Assembly: GCA_030693335.1 (NCBI GenBank)
Contig: JAUYAU010000008.1
Span: 48,967 to 112,966 of the forward strand
Origin: Sulfuricurvum sp.
GTDB taxonomy: Bacteria > Campylobacterota > Campylobacteria > Campylobacterales > Sulfurimonadaceae
Reading direction: 5' to 3'
DNA: 64,000 nt
Shown: positions 1 through 8,724 of the stretch, in pieces
Numbering within the stretch: position 1 is the stretch's first letter
How the letters are laid out: every line of letters begins with the position of its first letter
Notes under the pieces: generated by a model
What the model was told of the DNA's origin: nothing
What the model saw: only the letters and a program-made list of their open reading frames with translations
Databases searched by the model: none
Made by a program: the position numbers and the translations under genes

Positions 1-1
1 T

Positions 2-736
2 CAACATACTATAGATGGGGTCATTCATTTAGCAACACACTATAGCAAAAAACATCATTATGAAGAAATCCCTTCGATGCTAGATACAAATATTTTGTTT
101 GGTACACAATTAATTGATCTCGCCGTTGAGTACAAGATAAAATTTTTCATCAATACAGGGACATTTTTTGAATACTCAATGATGAATAATCCTATCTGCG
201 AACGAACAGAGAAAGACCCCTATAATCTTTATGCAGCAACTAAAATAGCCATGGACAGTATTGTACAATATTACGCTAAAGCATCATCAACACATTTTTT
301 AACTTTAAAACTTGCCACACCTTATGGATACCAAGACAATCAAAAACTTGTTTCATTTTTGATGAAATCAGCTGTCAACAATCAGGAAGTAACCCTTGAA
401 AAAGGAGAACAAGAATGGGATTTTATCTATGTCAAAGATGTGGCCAGTGCCTATGTTAAAGCAGTTGAGTTTTGTCTAAAAACGCAAAAACCTCATAAAG
501 AAGATATTTATATAGGTACAGGAAAAGCATATGCCATTAAAGATATGGTAAAATTGATCAATAAATTCGCCAATAAAGACTTAATAACAACATCAAAACC
601 TTACGATCAAGATCAAATCTTTTTAGCCTATGGAAATATTTCTAAAGCTAAAAATTTACTTCAGTGGCTACCTGTATATTCACTCGAAAATGGGTTAAAA
701 GAAACGTATCAATATTATTATGAAGGCATCCAATGA
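2..736 (+). CDS. NAD-dependent epimerase/dehydratase, 5'-truncated by window edge
   Basis: Extended short-chain dehydrogenase/reductase acting on a nucleotide sugar. The reading frame is open from base 2, so the gene begins before the window and its N-terminal GxxGxxG motif is missing. Visible are a GVIHLA segment after the Rossmann strands, NTGTFFEY, and the catalytic YxxxK as YAATK. The C-terminal part has the usual WDFIYVKDVA and ends at a TGA that overlaps the rfbH ATG (ATGA), so the two are translationally coupled. With RfbH next door, a role as a CDP-abequose/paratose-type synthase or epimerase is a reasonable inference, but the substrate cannot be read from sequence. The gene is AT-rich, like most of the O-antigen block. 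Confidence 0.8.
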   Translation, partial: QHTIDGVIHLATHYSKKHHYEEIPSMLDTNILFGTQLIDLAVEYKIKFFINTGTFFEYSMMNNPICERTEKDPYNLYAATKIAMDSIVQYYAKASSTHFLTLKLATPYGYQDNQKLVSFLMKSAVNNQEVTLEKGEQEWDFIYVKDVASAYVKAVEFCLKTQKPHKEDIYIGTGKAYAIKDMVKLINKFANKDLITTSKPYDQDQIFLAYGNISKAKNLLQWLPVYSLENGLKETYQYYYEGIQ

Positions 737-2040
737 AAGAAGAAATATTATCCCTCGTAAAAGAGATGATTGAAAAGAAAAAAAATCTTTTTATTCCAGG
801 GCAAACAATCGTCCAATACTCTGGCCCTACAATTGACCACAATGAATACGTTGCAATCATTGATACTGTTTTAGATGGATGGTTTGGTCTTGGGACTAAA
901 GCATCTTTATTTGAAAGTGAAGTAGCAAAAAGACTCGATAAGAACTATGGCGTTTATGTGAATTCAGGATCATCAGCGAATTTGATCGCATTAGAAACAA
1001 TGAAAGAAATTTATCTAAAAGACCCAAAAAGAAATAAGATAATTACAACCGCCGCATCATTTCCAACAACAGTCAATCCTATCATTCAACTTGGATTTGA
1101 ACCAATATTTGTCGATGTTGAACTGGGAAGCTATAATCCCAATGATGAGCAAATGATGGATGCTCTCCAAGATGACTCTGTTATTGGAATCATGTACGCT
1201 CATCCGCTTGGAATTCCTGTAAAAAATACCAAAAAATATTATGACATTATTAAATCTAAGAACGGATTTTTAATTGAAGATTGCTGTGATGCTCTTGATT
1301 CAACCTATGAAAATGGCAGTTTAGTCGGAAAATACTCCGATGCCGCGACTCTCTCATTTTATGCCGCACATCACATAACTACAGGTGAAGGCGGAATGGT
1401 TGCTTTTTCATCAAAAAAAGAAGAAATTATTTGTCGCTCTTTCCGAGATTGGGGACGTGGATGTTGGTGTTCAGGAAAAGATGTCCTTTCAGATGTAGGA
1501 GCCTGTCATAAAAGATTTGATGATTGGCTGTGCAATGGTATAAAAACAGACCATAGATATGTCTATGAACGAGTGGGTTACAATCTTAAACCTCTGGAGC
1601 TTCAAGCATCTATGGGGCTTGAACAGCTTAAAAAACTTGACCAATTAACTGAAAAAAGAAAACTTAATTTCAATACCTTGCATACCTTTATGAAAAAATA
1701 TGAAACCTATTTTATTTTGCCATCAGCACCGGAAGAAACAGATCCATCATGGTTTTCATACCCAATCACTATTCGAGACAATGCCCCTTTCTCAAGATTT
1801 GACATTGTTAATTTTCTTGAATCACACAAAATACAAACACGCAACTTTTTTGCCGGTAATCTTCTAGATCATCCCGCCTATAAAAATTTCATACCTAATC
1901 AAAAATACAATCTTGATAATGCATCGATTATCACGAATAAAACATTTATGCTTGGTGTTTGGCCCGGTCTTAATGAAGAAATTTATACCTATGTATTTTC
2001 TGTGATAGACGATTTCTTTAAGCAGTACTCTCCAGTATGA
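733..2040 (+). CDS. rfbH: CDP-4-dehydro-6-deoxyglucose 3-dehydratase (RfbH/E1 type)
   Basis: PLP/PMP enzyme of the DegT/DnrJ/EryC1 fold, 435 aa, that removes the 3-hydroxyl of CDP-4-keto-6-deoxyglucose on the way to 3,6-dideoxyhexoses. Two features separate it from ordinary sugar aminotransferases. First, the PLP-binding lysine is replaced by histidine (SFYAAHHITTGEGG, H213/H214). Second, it has cysteines for an iron-sulfur cluster: EDCCDAL (C184/C185), then C244, C246 and C258. The last spacing (C-x11-C) is longer than the x7 I recall for Yersinia E1. ATGA overlaps at both ends tie it to the upstream epimerase and to rfbB. The CDP-glucose genes (rfbF, rfbG) and an E3 reductase are not visible and may lie upstream. 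Confidence 0.88.
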   Translation: MKEEILSLVKEMIEKKKNLFIPGQTIVQYSGPTIDHNEYVAIIDTVLDGWFGLGTKASLFESEVAKRLDKNYGVYVNSGSSANLIALETMKEIYLKDPKRNKIITTAASFPTTVNPIIQLGFEPIFVDVELGSYNPNDEQMMDALQDDSVIGIMYAHPLGIPVKNTKKYYDIIKSKNGFLIEDCCDALDSTYENGSLVGKYSDAATLSFYAAHHITTGEGGMVAFSSKKEEIICRSFRDWGRGCWCSGKDVLSDVGACHKRFDDWLCNGIKTDHRYVYERVGYNLKPLELQASMGLEQLKKLDQLTEKRKLNFNTLHTFMKKYETYFILPSAPEETDPSWFSYPITIRDNAPFSRFDIVNFLESHKIQTRNFFAGNLLDHPAYKNFIPNQKYNLDNASIITNKTFMLGVWPGLNEEIYTYVFSVIDDFFKQYSPV

Positions 2041-3056
2041 TTTCAATTTTAGTCACCGGATGTGCCGGATTTATCGGAAGTAACTTTGTTCCCTATTTTT
2101 TAAACAAATATTCTGATGTTCGTCTTATAAATTTGGATCTACTCACCTATGCAGGAGATATGGCCAATTTATCCGATGCACCTCAAGGCGATCGTCATAT
2201 CTTTGTTCAAGGGGATATTTGCGATCGTCCTTTGGTTGAATCTCTTTTTTCCCAATACGACATTCGTGGTGTGATTCATTTCGCTGCTGAGAGTCATGTT
2301 GATAACAGTATCAAAAATCCAGGGGTGTTTGTCCAAACCAATGTCAACGGCAGTTTTACTTTGATCGATGTTGCCTATAAGGCATGGATGGAAAAGCCGT
2401 TTGTATACAAGACAGGTTATGAAGGATGTCGTTTCCACCATATCAGCACCGATGAAGTATATGGAACACTGGGAGCAACAGGGCTTTTTACCGAAGAAAC
2501 TGCATATGCACCCAACAGCCCCTACAGCGCTTCCAAAGCAGGAAGCGACATGATTGTCCGCAGTTATCATCACACCTACGGGATGAATACGGTTATTACC
2601 AATTGTTCTAATAATTATGGCCCTAAACAGCATGATGAAAAACTGATCCCGACCATCATCCGAAAAGCACTAGCCGGTGAAAATATTCCTATCTACGGTG
2701 ATGGCAAAAATATCCGTGACTGGCTCTATGTACTCGATCACTGCAAGGGGATTGATCTCGTCTACCATAGTGGGCGAAGCGGTGAAGTTTACAACATTGG
2801 CGGACGTAACGAGCGTAATAACAATCAAATCGTTGAGACTATCTGCAACTTGCTAGATAGCATGAAACCTAAATCAGATGGCAAAAGTTATAACAAACAA
2901 ATTACTTACGTTGAAGACCGTGCTGGGCATGATCGCCGCTATGCCATTGATGCTACCAAGATTGAAACCGAGCTTGGATGGAAAGCTGATGAAAACTTTG
3001 ATACAGGTATCGTCAAAACAATTCAGTGGTACTTACAAAAATACAATTTTGTATAA
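2037..3056 (+). CDS. rfbB: dTDP-glucose 4,6-dehydratase
   Basis: Converts dTDP-glucose to dTDP-4-keto-6-deoxyglucose, the entry step to rhamnose and related 6-deoxysugars. It is 339 aa, the usual length. Visible are the NAD-binding motif GCAGFIGSN (about residues 8-16), the family signature LDLLTYAGD, STDEVYG, and the catalytic YSASKAGSD. The ATG overlaps the rfbH stop. Base and codon use look more GC-rich than in the genes on either side, closer to the core genome. rmlA, rmlC and rmlD are not in the window. A CDP-glucose dehydratase cannot be excluded outright, but the sequence matches the RmlB type. Confidence 0.92.
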   Translation: MISILVTGCAGFIGSNFVPYFLNKYSDVRLINLDLLTYAGDMANLSDAPQGDRHIFVQGDICDRPLVESLFSQYDIRGVIHFAAESHVDNSIKNPGVFVQTNVNGSFTLIDVAYKAWMEKPFVYKTGYEGCRFHHISTDEVYGTLGATGLFTEETAYAPNSPYSASKAGSDMIVRSYHHTYGMNTVITNCSNNYGPKQHDEKLIPTIIRKALAGENIPIYGDGKNIRDWLYVLDHCKGIDLVYHSGRSGEVYNIGGRNERNNNQIVETICNLLDSMKPKSDGKSYNKQITYVEDRAGHDRRYAIDATKIETELGWKADENFDTGIVKTIQWYLQKYNFV

Positions 3057-3117
3057 ATAGCTTAAAGTCTTTTTAGAGTATTATTTCAGACCATTTAACC
3101 ATTAGAAGGGCAACTGA

Positions 3118-3888
3118 GTGAATTTTATCATTATAATTACTAATCGACTGGCCAAATTATTGGGAGCATTAGTAAAAGCGTTCTCCTACCTTTTTCATTT
3201 TATTTTTCCTAAAAAACGTTTTATTATTCCGACAGAAAGCCATGCTTTCTTTTCCTCTAAAACACCCACGAATATCGCAAAAATCATTTGGCAAACCAAC
3301 TATACCAATAATGTAAGTTTGCCCGTTTATGTGAACTATTTATTTAATCGCCTCATGTCATTGGATTGGGAATATCGCTACGTCAGCACTGAAGATCGTT
3401 TGGACTTTATGAAAACACACGCCTCGAAACAAATAGCAGATGCTTTTGAGCAACTTACCGATGGAGCTTCGCAAGCCGATTTATGGAGACTTTTTGTCTT
3501 AAACTATTATGGCGGGGTCTATATGGACATCGATGCCCATGCAGTATGGCCGCTGTCTAAAATGATTAAAGCCGAAGATAAAGAGTTGTTTTTAATGACA
3601 AAGCACAATTACAGCAACTACTTCATTGCATCCTCACAAAACAATCCTCATTTAGAAAAATCAATAAGTATAATTGTTGACAATATAGAAAAGAAGAATA
3701 TTGGAGAAGGCGTGTATGATTTAACAGGCCCTACCGTATTAAACAAAGCCATTGGTGATCAAGAAGTTAATCATAGACACAACCGTATCACTTGCGTTCA
3801 AGGTAGCTTTACCAATGAATATTTCCAATACATTGATAAACCAAGAGGAAAATGGACGCATGCAAAAAAAGAAGATCTTTTAAAATGA
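3118..3888 (+). CDS. GT32-type glycosyltransferase (DXD sugar-binding, OCH1-like)
   Basis: Glycosyltransferase of the Gly_transf_sug/OCH1-like family, 256 aa, probably acting at the inner membrane on surface polysaccharide. The start is GTG, preceded by AGAAGG. A hydrophobic N-terminus (about 1-30) suggests a membrane anchor. The family core follows: KIIWQT (about 55-60), ASQADLWRLFVLNYYGG and the metal/nucleotide-binding DxD in YMDIDAH (D137, D139). The stop overlaps the next ATG (ATGA), so it is coupled to the O-antigen ligase gene. The sugar donor and acceptor cannot be deduced. AT-rich like its neighbours. Confidence 0.82.
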   Translation: MNFIIIITNRLAKLLGALVKAFSYLFHFIFPKKRFIIPTESHAFFSSKTPTNIAKIIWQTNYTNNVSLPVYVNYLFNRLMSLDWEYRYVSTEDRLDFMKTHASKQIADAFEQLTDGASQADLWRLFVLNYYGGVYMDIDAHAVWPLSKMIKAEDKELFLMTKHNYSNYFIASSQNNPHLEKSISIIVDNIEKKNIGEGVYDLTGPTVLNKAIGDQEVNHRHNRITCVQGSFTNEYFQYIDKPRGKWTHAKKEDLLK

Positions 3889-5132
3889 TGAAAAAGATAC
3901 TTTCTCTCGATATCAATCAAATTTTTTATTATTCAGCATTAGTCTTTGGATTCATATTATCTTTATCTCGTGCTGGAATAAGTTTTTTTCTCCTCTGGTT
4001 TTTAATCCTTTTTTTACTTCAAAATAATTTAAAGCAACGATGGGATGATATTAAAACAAATCCGACACTTCAAGCCATGAGCCTTTTTTTAGGCTTTATA
4101 GTCATATCCATCTTTTGGTCCACTAACTTGAATGAAGCAATTAATCAAATACGATTGTATGGGTATTGGATTCTAATACCAATATTAGCAGTATCTCTAA
4201 AAAAAGAGTGGCTTTCAAACATCATCACTGCATTTTTACTTGGAATGTTTGTCAATGAAATATTGATGTATGGTGTATTTTTTGATTTTTGGCAAATCAA
4301 GGGTCATACACACACTGATCCATGTCCCTTCATGAATCACATCCAATACAGCATTTTTCTTGGAGTAACGGCTATTATCTTGCTAAACCGTTTACTATCC
4401 AATCGCTATACGCTTAGAGACAAGTCTGCAATCTTAGTCTTTTTTTTGACCACAACAACAAATTTATTTATATCAGGAGGACGTACTGGTCAAGTTGCAT
4501 TTCTAGTAAGTATTACACTTGTCGTAATTATTCACTATCGTGCAAGCATCAAATCCTTTATCCTCTTTCTATTAATCAGTTCGATTCTCTTTATTAGCGC
4601 ATATAGCCTACTCCCTATATTTGAAGGACGCGTGCAACAAACTGTATCTGATATACAACAGCAGCAAGAAGGGATCTACAACACTTCAGTAGGTTTACGT
4701 AACGGGTTTTGGATGATTGCATACGATGCATTTAAACTAAATCCATTGTTTGGATCAGGACTGGGTGATTATAAAGACTCGACGAAAGAAGCTTTAGCTA
4801 ATAATAAATATAACTTTGAAGATGCTGCTATAAACTTTTTCAAGACTAGTGACTACCACAATCAACATCTAATGATACTGATTCAATTAGGTCTAGTTGG
4901 CTTTAGTTTAATGGTATGGTTCATTATTAAACTTTACCAAATAGACATAGAAGACCCCGAGTTAAAAGAAGTAAGTATTTTATCTTTAACCATATTTTTT
5001 ATCAGTGCATTAGCTGAATCCCTTTGGATTGCTCAATTCCCAATTATTTTATTTATATTTATTGTTTCCATATCTCTGGCTGCCGCAAAACCATCTCATT
5101 CTTTACGTATTGAAGAAAAAGGTGCTCTTTAA
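3885..5132 (+). CDS. O-antigen ligase/polymerase (Wzy_C family membrane protein)
   Basis: Multi-pass inner-membrane protein, 415 aa from the ATG at 3885, which overlaps the upstream TGA. An earlier in-frame ATG at 3852 lies inside the GT32 gene and is less likely. There are about ten hydrophobic segments and one large periplasmic loop with the family pattern SGGRTGQ, then VGLRNGFWMIAYDAF..NPLFGSGLGDY and HNQHL...LGLVG. That pattern is shared by WaaL ligases, which join O-antigen to lipid A-core, and Wzy polymerases, so the exact activity is not settled by sequence. Its place next to glycosyltransferases and the core genes fits ligation. AT-rich, suggesting acquired DNA. Confidence 0.8.
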   Translation: MMKKILSLDINQIFYYSALVFGFILSLSRAGISFFLLWFLILFLLQNNLKQRWDDIKTNPTLQAMSLFLGFIVISIFWSTNLNEAINQIRLYGYWILIPILAVSLKKEWLSNIITAFLLGMFVNEILMYGVFFDFWQIKGHTHTDPCPFMNHIQYSIFLGVTAIILLNRLLSNRYTLRDKSAILVFFLTTTTNLFISGGRTGQVAFLVSITLVVIIHYRASIKSFILFLLISSILFISAYSLLPIFEGRVQQTVSDIQQQQEGIYNTSVGLRNGFWMIAYDAFKLNPLFGSGLGDYKDSTKEALANNKYNFEDAAINFFKTSDYHNQHLMILIQLGLVGFSLMVWFIIKLYQIDIEDPELKEVSILSLTIFFISALAESLWIAQFPIILFIFIVSISLAAAKPSHSLRIEEKGAL

Positions 5133-5223
5133 CAGCTATAAGTTCGTAGTATGTAAAAAACCATTACAATACTCGAGTCTTAAACATTAAAAAAATCTAC
5201 ATATTAGAAGGTAAGTTATTCCC

Positions 5224-6138
5224 ATGTCTATGAACAATTCAATTAGCGTAATCTTACCGAACTATAATGGGCGTTCTCTTCTCTTTGATAATATCCCTTC
5301 AATTATCACATCACTAAATACAGCCAAATGTGAATACGAAATCATAGTTGTAGATGATTGCTCAAGCGACGATAGTATTAGTATGCTTCAACACCATTTT
5401 CCAGAAGTAATTATTATCCAAAATGAAATCAATCAAGGCTTTTCAGCAACATGCAATAGGGGAGTTTTTGCAGCTAAACTACCTCTTGTATGTATTTGCA
5501 GTACCGATGTGACTGTTGAAAACGACTATTTCCTAAATGCATTACCTCACTTTAAAAATCCAAACCTTTTTGCCTTGAAAGGAAATATCATCAACTATAC
5601 GTCAACGATTGATAATATAGATAACATAGAAAAAGCTTCTCTTTTGTATTATACAAGAGGTTTTTTACGTTTTAATGATCGTGTGGAATATGTTCCTGGT
5701 ACATTTACCGGAAAACTTAATGGACAATTTGTTCTTTTAGGCTGTGTATTTATCTGTGACAGAGAAAAAATGTTGCATTTAAAAGGGTTTGATGAAATAT
5801 TTTCACCATTTTATTGGGAAGATTCTGATCTAGCAATACGGGCTTTACGTAGCGGATACAATTTGGTCTATGAACCTAACTGTGTTGTCTATCATCAAAC
5901 AAGTTCAACAATATCAAACTATCGAAGTTACACTAAGCGTCGGTTAGTATCAATGCGCAACAAATTTCTTTTTAGTTGGCGTCATCTTGATGATCCGAAA
6001 TTATGGATCAATCATATACTTTATACGTTTGTCTCGCTACTTACCCGTTGGGTAATTTTGGATTGGAAATATTATGCTGCATTTTTTAATGCTTTGTTAC
6101 GCCTAAAAAAATTTACTGTAAGATATAAATATACTTAA
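5224..6138 (+). CDS. GT2 family glycosyltransferase
   Basis: Inverting GT-A glycosyltransferase, 304 aa, similar in layout to rhamnosyltransferases of O-antigen clusters. N-terminal ISVILPNYNGRSLL and EIIVVDDCSSDDS (about 40-50) are the nucleotide-sugar site. STDVTVE is the DxD-like region, and FYWEDSDLAIRALRSGY contains the ED motif of the acceptor/base region (about 200). The C-terminal part has a hydrophobic stretch that may touch the membrane. An AGAAGG lies upstream; the ATG at 5224 is followed by a second Met at 5230, and either could start. It sits about 90 bp after the ligase gene and is probably co-transcribed. Confidence 0.85.
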   Translation: MSMNNSISVILPNYNGRSLLFDNIPSIITSLNTAKCEYEIIVVDDCSSDDSISMLQHHFPEVIIIQNEINQGFSATCNRGVFAAKLPLVCICSTDVTVENDYFLNALPHFKNPNLFALKGNIINYTSTIDNIDNIEKASLLYYTRGFLRFNDRVEYVPGTFTGKLNGQFVLLGCVFICDREKMLHLKGFDEIFSPFYWEDSDLAIRALRSGYNLVYEPNCVVYHQTSSTISNYRSYTKRRLVSMRNKFLFSWRHLDDPKLWINHILYTFVSLLTRWVILDWKYYAAFFNALLRLKKFTVRYKYT

Positions 6139-6190
6139 AAATTATAGGTTTGACGTTTAGATCTAATATTTATGCAAAAGGTGTCCTAAT

Positions 6191-6823
6191 ATGAGAATCA
6201 AATTTATACGCGATATAGAAAAAAAAATTAAAGGTTCAATAAATCGATTAATATTACGACAAACCAATTTTTCAATCATCTCCAATAACTGCTGGGGAAC
6301 GTTTATTTATAAAAAATTCAATCTACAATATCACTCGCCGTTTGTCAATCTTTTTATATTTAGCGAAGATTATTTAGAATTATTAGAAAATTTTACACCA
6401 CAACTTATAGAGTCTATTCGATTCATAGAACATAAAAATTCAAAATATATTGACCGCCTGAAAGAACAGGGTCTTTTTGGGCAACCATATCCTATTGGAG
6501 TTATCGGAGATGCTATAGAAGTCCATTTTCAACACTACAAAGATAAAGAAGATGCCAAACGAAAATGGGAAGACAGAGTCAAACGGATTAACTATAATAA
6601 GCTGTTATTCAAATTCAGTGATAGCTTGACTGCTTCAGATGATATGATACGGCAGTTTGACAAACTACCATATAAGAATAAAATATGTTTTACGGCCAAG
6701 CCTTTTTCTGACTGCGAGAGTGTTATTCATCTTCCAAAATTTTTTGCTATAGGCAAAGTACGAGATGAATGGAAACATTCCGAGAAGGAATATAATCTTT
6801 CAGCATTACTGAATACTCTTTAG
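6191..6823 (+). CDS. DUF1919 family protein (exopolysaccharide-associated)
   Basis: 210 aa soluble protein that I recognise as DUF1919. The hallmark segments are FSIISNNCWGTFIYKKFNLQYHSP (about 27-50), LFIFSEDYLELL, YPIGVIGDAIEVHFQHYKD and KWEDRVKRINYNKLLFKFSD. Members occur in polysaccharide gene clusters and are often annotated as exopolysaccharide biosynthesis proteins; no reaction is established that I know of. It closes the AT-rich plus-strand block and faces the minus-strand core cluster. A weak 6-bp hairpin (GACTAA/TTAGTC, 6837-6853) lies in the short convergent gap. Confidence 0.78.
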   Translation: MRIKFIRDIEKKIKGSINRLILRQTNFSIISNNCWGTFIYKKFNLQYHSPFVNLFIFSEDYLELLENFTPQLIESIRFIEHKNSKYIDRLKEQGLFGQPYPIGVIGDAIEVHFQHYKDKEDAKRKWEDRVKRINYNKLLFKFSDSLTASDDMIRQFDKLPYKNKICFTAKPFSDCESVIHLPKFFAIGKVRDEWKHSEKEYNLSALLNTL

Positions 6824-6851
6824 TATTGGATTCGAAGACTAAGTAATTTAG

Positions 6852-7955
6852 TCATAGGTTTTCCAATACCATTTTTAATTCACAAAACTGCTTCTCACTC
6901 TTAAATACATCCAGTGCTTTTTGTTTTCCAGCATCGGCATAAGTATTTTTTAGAATATTGTCTTTTTGCAGTAACGCCAATTTATCCGCCAAATCAACTG
7001 CATCAAATGTTTTAAACAGCAACCCATTAATCTCATCATCTATAATCTCCAGCGGTCCGCCACTATCACTGGCTACTACGCATACACCACACGTCATTGC
7101 TTCGATAAGAACCAATCCAAAAGTTTCATTCTCGGTTGCGAGGACCATCACATCACACAGTTGCATCATGACTGACGCTTCACGTGTAAATCCGGTAAAA
7201 ATAATACGGTCTTTTAATCCTCGCATCACAATATCTTTTTGAAGCGCACTTAGGTATTCTTCACTCATAGCATGGCCTATAATCAACGCTCGTGCATCAA
7301 TTCCTTGCTTAATAAGTTTCTCAATTGCATCTATGACTACCCACTGACCTTTTTGCGGTTCAATACGTCCGACAATTCCCACCGTAAATGAATCCGCCAA
7401 TCCAAGCTGTTCACGACGCTCTTTTTTCTCTTCTTCAGAAAGAATAACTGGCTGTTCGGCACCTATATAAAGTGTTTCGACTTTGGGACAGATGGAAGCT
7501 GGAATGAATTTTTCAATTTGAGCTTTTACTTGATGCGTAACGGCAAGCATCAAGTCGAGATTTCGATAGATAAAACGATGGTAAAAATCATCCTTGAACC
7601 GGGTCATTGTCATGTGGCGTGACTGCACGACTTTGGGTTTACGTTTGGAGAGCAACTTCGCAATAATGGCTGTCGGAAGATCTTTTGTCCAGTGTATATG
7701 CAGAACATCAATAGCTTCTTCATCTAAAATTCGAGCAAGTTGACGGGCTGTAATCCATGAGAGCAAAACGTTTCGACGTCTCAATGTGTAATAACAATAC
7801 TGTGTATCGTCATAATAACTTCTCAACTTCCCTTTTTCATTGATCACGCTTATACATTCACCCTGTTCACTCAAATAACGTGATGCACGCATCATATAAA
7901 GTTCTAATCCACCCAAATCAGGGGAAAGGCACAGTTCACATATCTTTTTACCCAC
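6852..7955 (-). CDS. GT4 family glycosyltransferase
   Basis: Retaining GT-B glycosyltransferase, 367 aa. The N-terminal acceptor domain begins with the loop SPDLGGLELYM (about 11-21). The C-terminal domain shows VGRIEPQKGQ (about 195), then the GT4 signature LATENETFGLVLIEAMTCGVCVVASDSGGPLEII, whose ExFGxxxxEAM glutamates contact the sugar-nucleotide. The start is GTG and overlaps the upstream GT2 stop by 8 bp, so the three minus-strand genes 9440-6852 form one coupled operon. Likely acts on LPS core or O-antigen in the cytoplasm; the sugar is unknown. Confidence 0.85.
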   Translation of the reverse strand: MGKKICELCLSPDLGGLELYMMRASRYLSEQGECISVINEKGKLRSYYDDTQYCYYTLRRRNVLLSWITARQLARILDEEAIDVLHIHWTKDLPTAIIAKLLSKRKPKVVQSRHMTMTRFKDDFYHRFIYRNLDLMLAVTHQVKAQIEKFIPASICPKVETLYIGAEQPVILSEEEKKERREQLGLADSFTVGIVGRIEPQKGQWVVIDAIEKLIKQGIDARALIIGHAMSEEYLSALQKDIVMRGLKDRIIFTGFTREASVMMQLCDVMVLATENETFGLVLIEAMTCGVCVVASDSGGPLEIIDDEINGLLFKTFDAVDLADKLALLQKDNILKNTYADAGKQKALDVFKSEKQFCELKMVLENL

Positions 7956-8724
7956 GTTTACTCTTTTGCTCCAAATTCATCTCATACAGCTTGATGTATT
8001 TATAAAAATTGGTCGCCATGTGTGAAAAAGCGATAATAAGCCCTGCATAACCGTCCAAAAAGCCTCGTTTGAGAATGTAGGTGCGGAAAAAGGAATACAG
8101 CCCATTAAAAGAAGCTTTAAGTGGGGACGAGGATTTTTTACCGACGTTATCGTTCGCAAAGAGAGTTGAATAGCGATCCAATTTGACAATAAAATCGGAA
8201 ATACTCATGTAGCTGTAATGCTTCATATTCCCCTCAATAGCCTCTTTTTTCATCCCCTCATCAATAATATTTTCATGAACGGCATTGTCATTAAAGTGCG
8301 TAACCGTCTTGTTGTAAAGACGACGGATTTTTTGATTATTCCAACCGCAATGCTTGATCTGGATCTCTTTGTAAAAAGCGAGAAAGTTGACAATATAGAT
8401 CGTCTTAGAATCGAGAGGCTTGGTTTTCAGTGCGTGCAAAAGTTTTTCATCCACTACCTCATCACTGTCGATAATCAAAATCCAATCATGCTTGGCAAAA
8501 CTTGCCGCACGGTTTTTCGTTGTGCCAAAACCATCGAAGTTTCCTTCAATTAAATGAACATTACTATACTCTCGTGCAATGTTCAGCGTTTCGTCCACCG
8601 ATCCGTTGTCATACACAATGACATCATCAAACTCTTTGAGGCTTTCCAATGTACGGCGAATGGTTCGTGCTCCATTTTTGACGATCATTACGGCCGAGAC
8701 GTTCATCATCAACTCTTGATCCAT
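7948..8724 (-). CDS. GT2 glycosyltransferase, WaaE/KdtX-like LPS core type
   Basis: 258 aa inverting glycosyltransferase resembling the LPS core beta-1,4-glucosyltransferase family (WaaE/KdtX). It has VSAVMIVKNGARTIRRTLESL, the DDVIVYDNGSVDETLNIA nucleotide site (about 32-50), WILIIDSDEVVD as the DxD (about 85-95) and HCGWNNQKIRRLYNK. It overlaps the deacetylase gene by 16 bp. The start is uncertain: the ATG at 8724 has no clear ribosome site, while an ATG at 8709 (residue 6) forms TGATG with the upstream stop just behind AAGAG. Both leave the domain complete. Core-region role is inferred from family and context. Confidence 0.83.
   Translation of the reverse strand: MDQELMMNVSAVMIVKNGARTIRRTLESLKEFDDVIVYDNGSVDETLNIAREYSNVHLIEGNFDGFGTTKNRAASFAKHDWILIIDSDEVVDEKLLHALKTKPLDSKTIYIVNFLAFYKEIQIKHCGWNNQKIRRLYNKTVTHFNDNAVHENIIDEGMKKEAIEGNMKHYSYMSISDFIVKLDRYSTLFANDNVGKKSSSPLKASFNGLYSFFRTYILKRGFLDGYAGLIIAFSHMATNFYKYIKLYEMNLEQKSKRG

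Noticed and set aside
3852..3884. Earlier start for the O-antigen ligase gene
   Set aside because: Lies inside the GT32 gene; the ATGA at 3885 is a better coupled start and leaves the membrane protein intact.
6837..6853. Terminator between DUF1919 and GT4 genes
   Set aside because: Only a 6-bp weak stem overlapping a stop codon with no T-tract.
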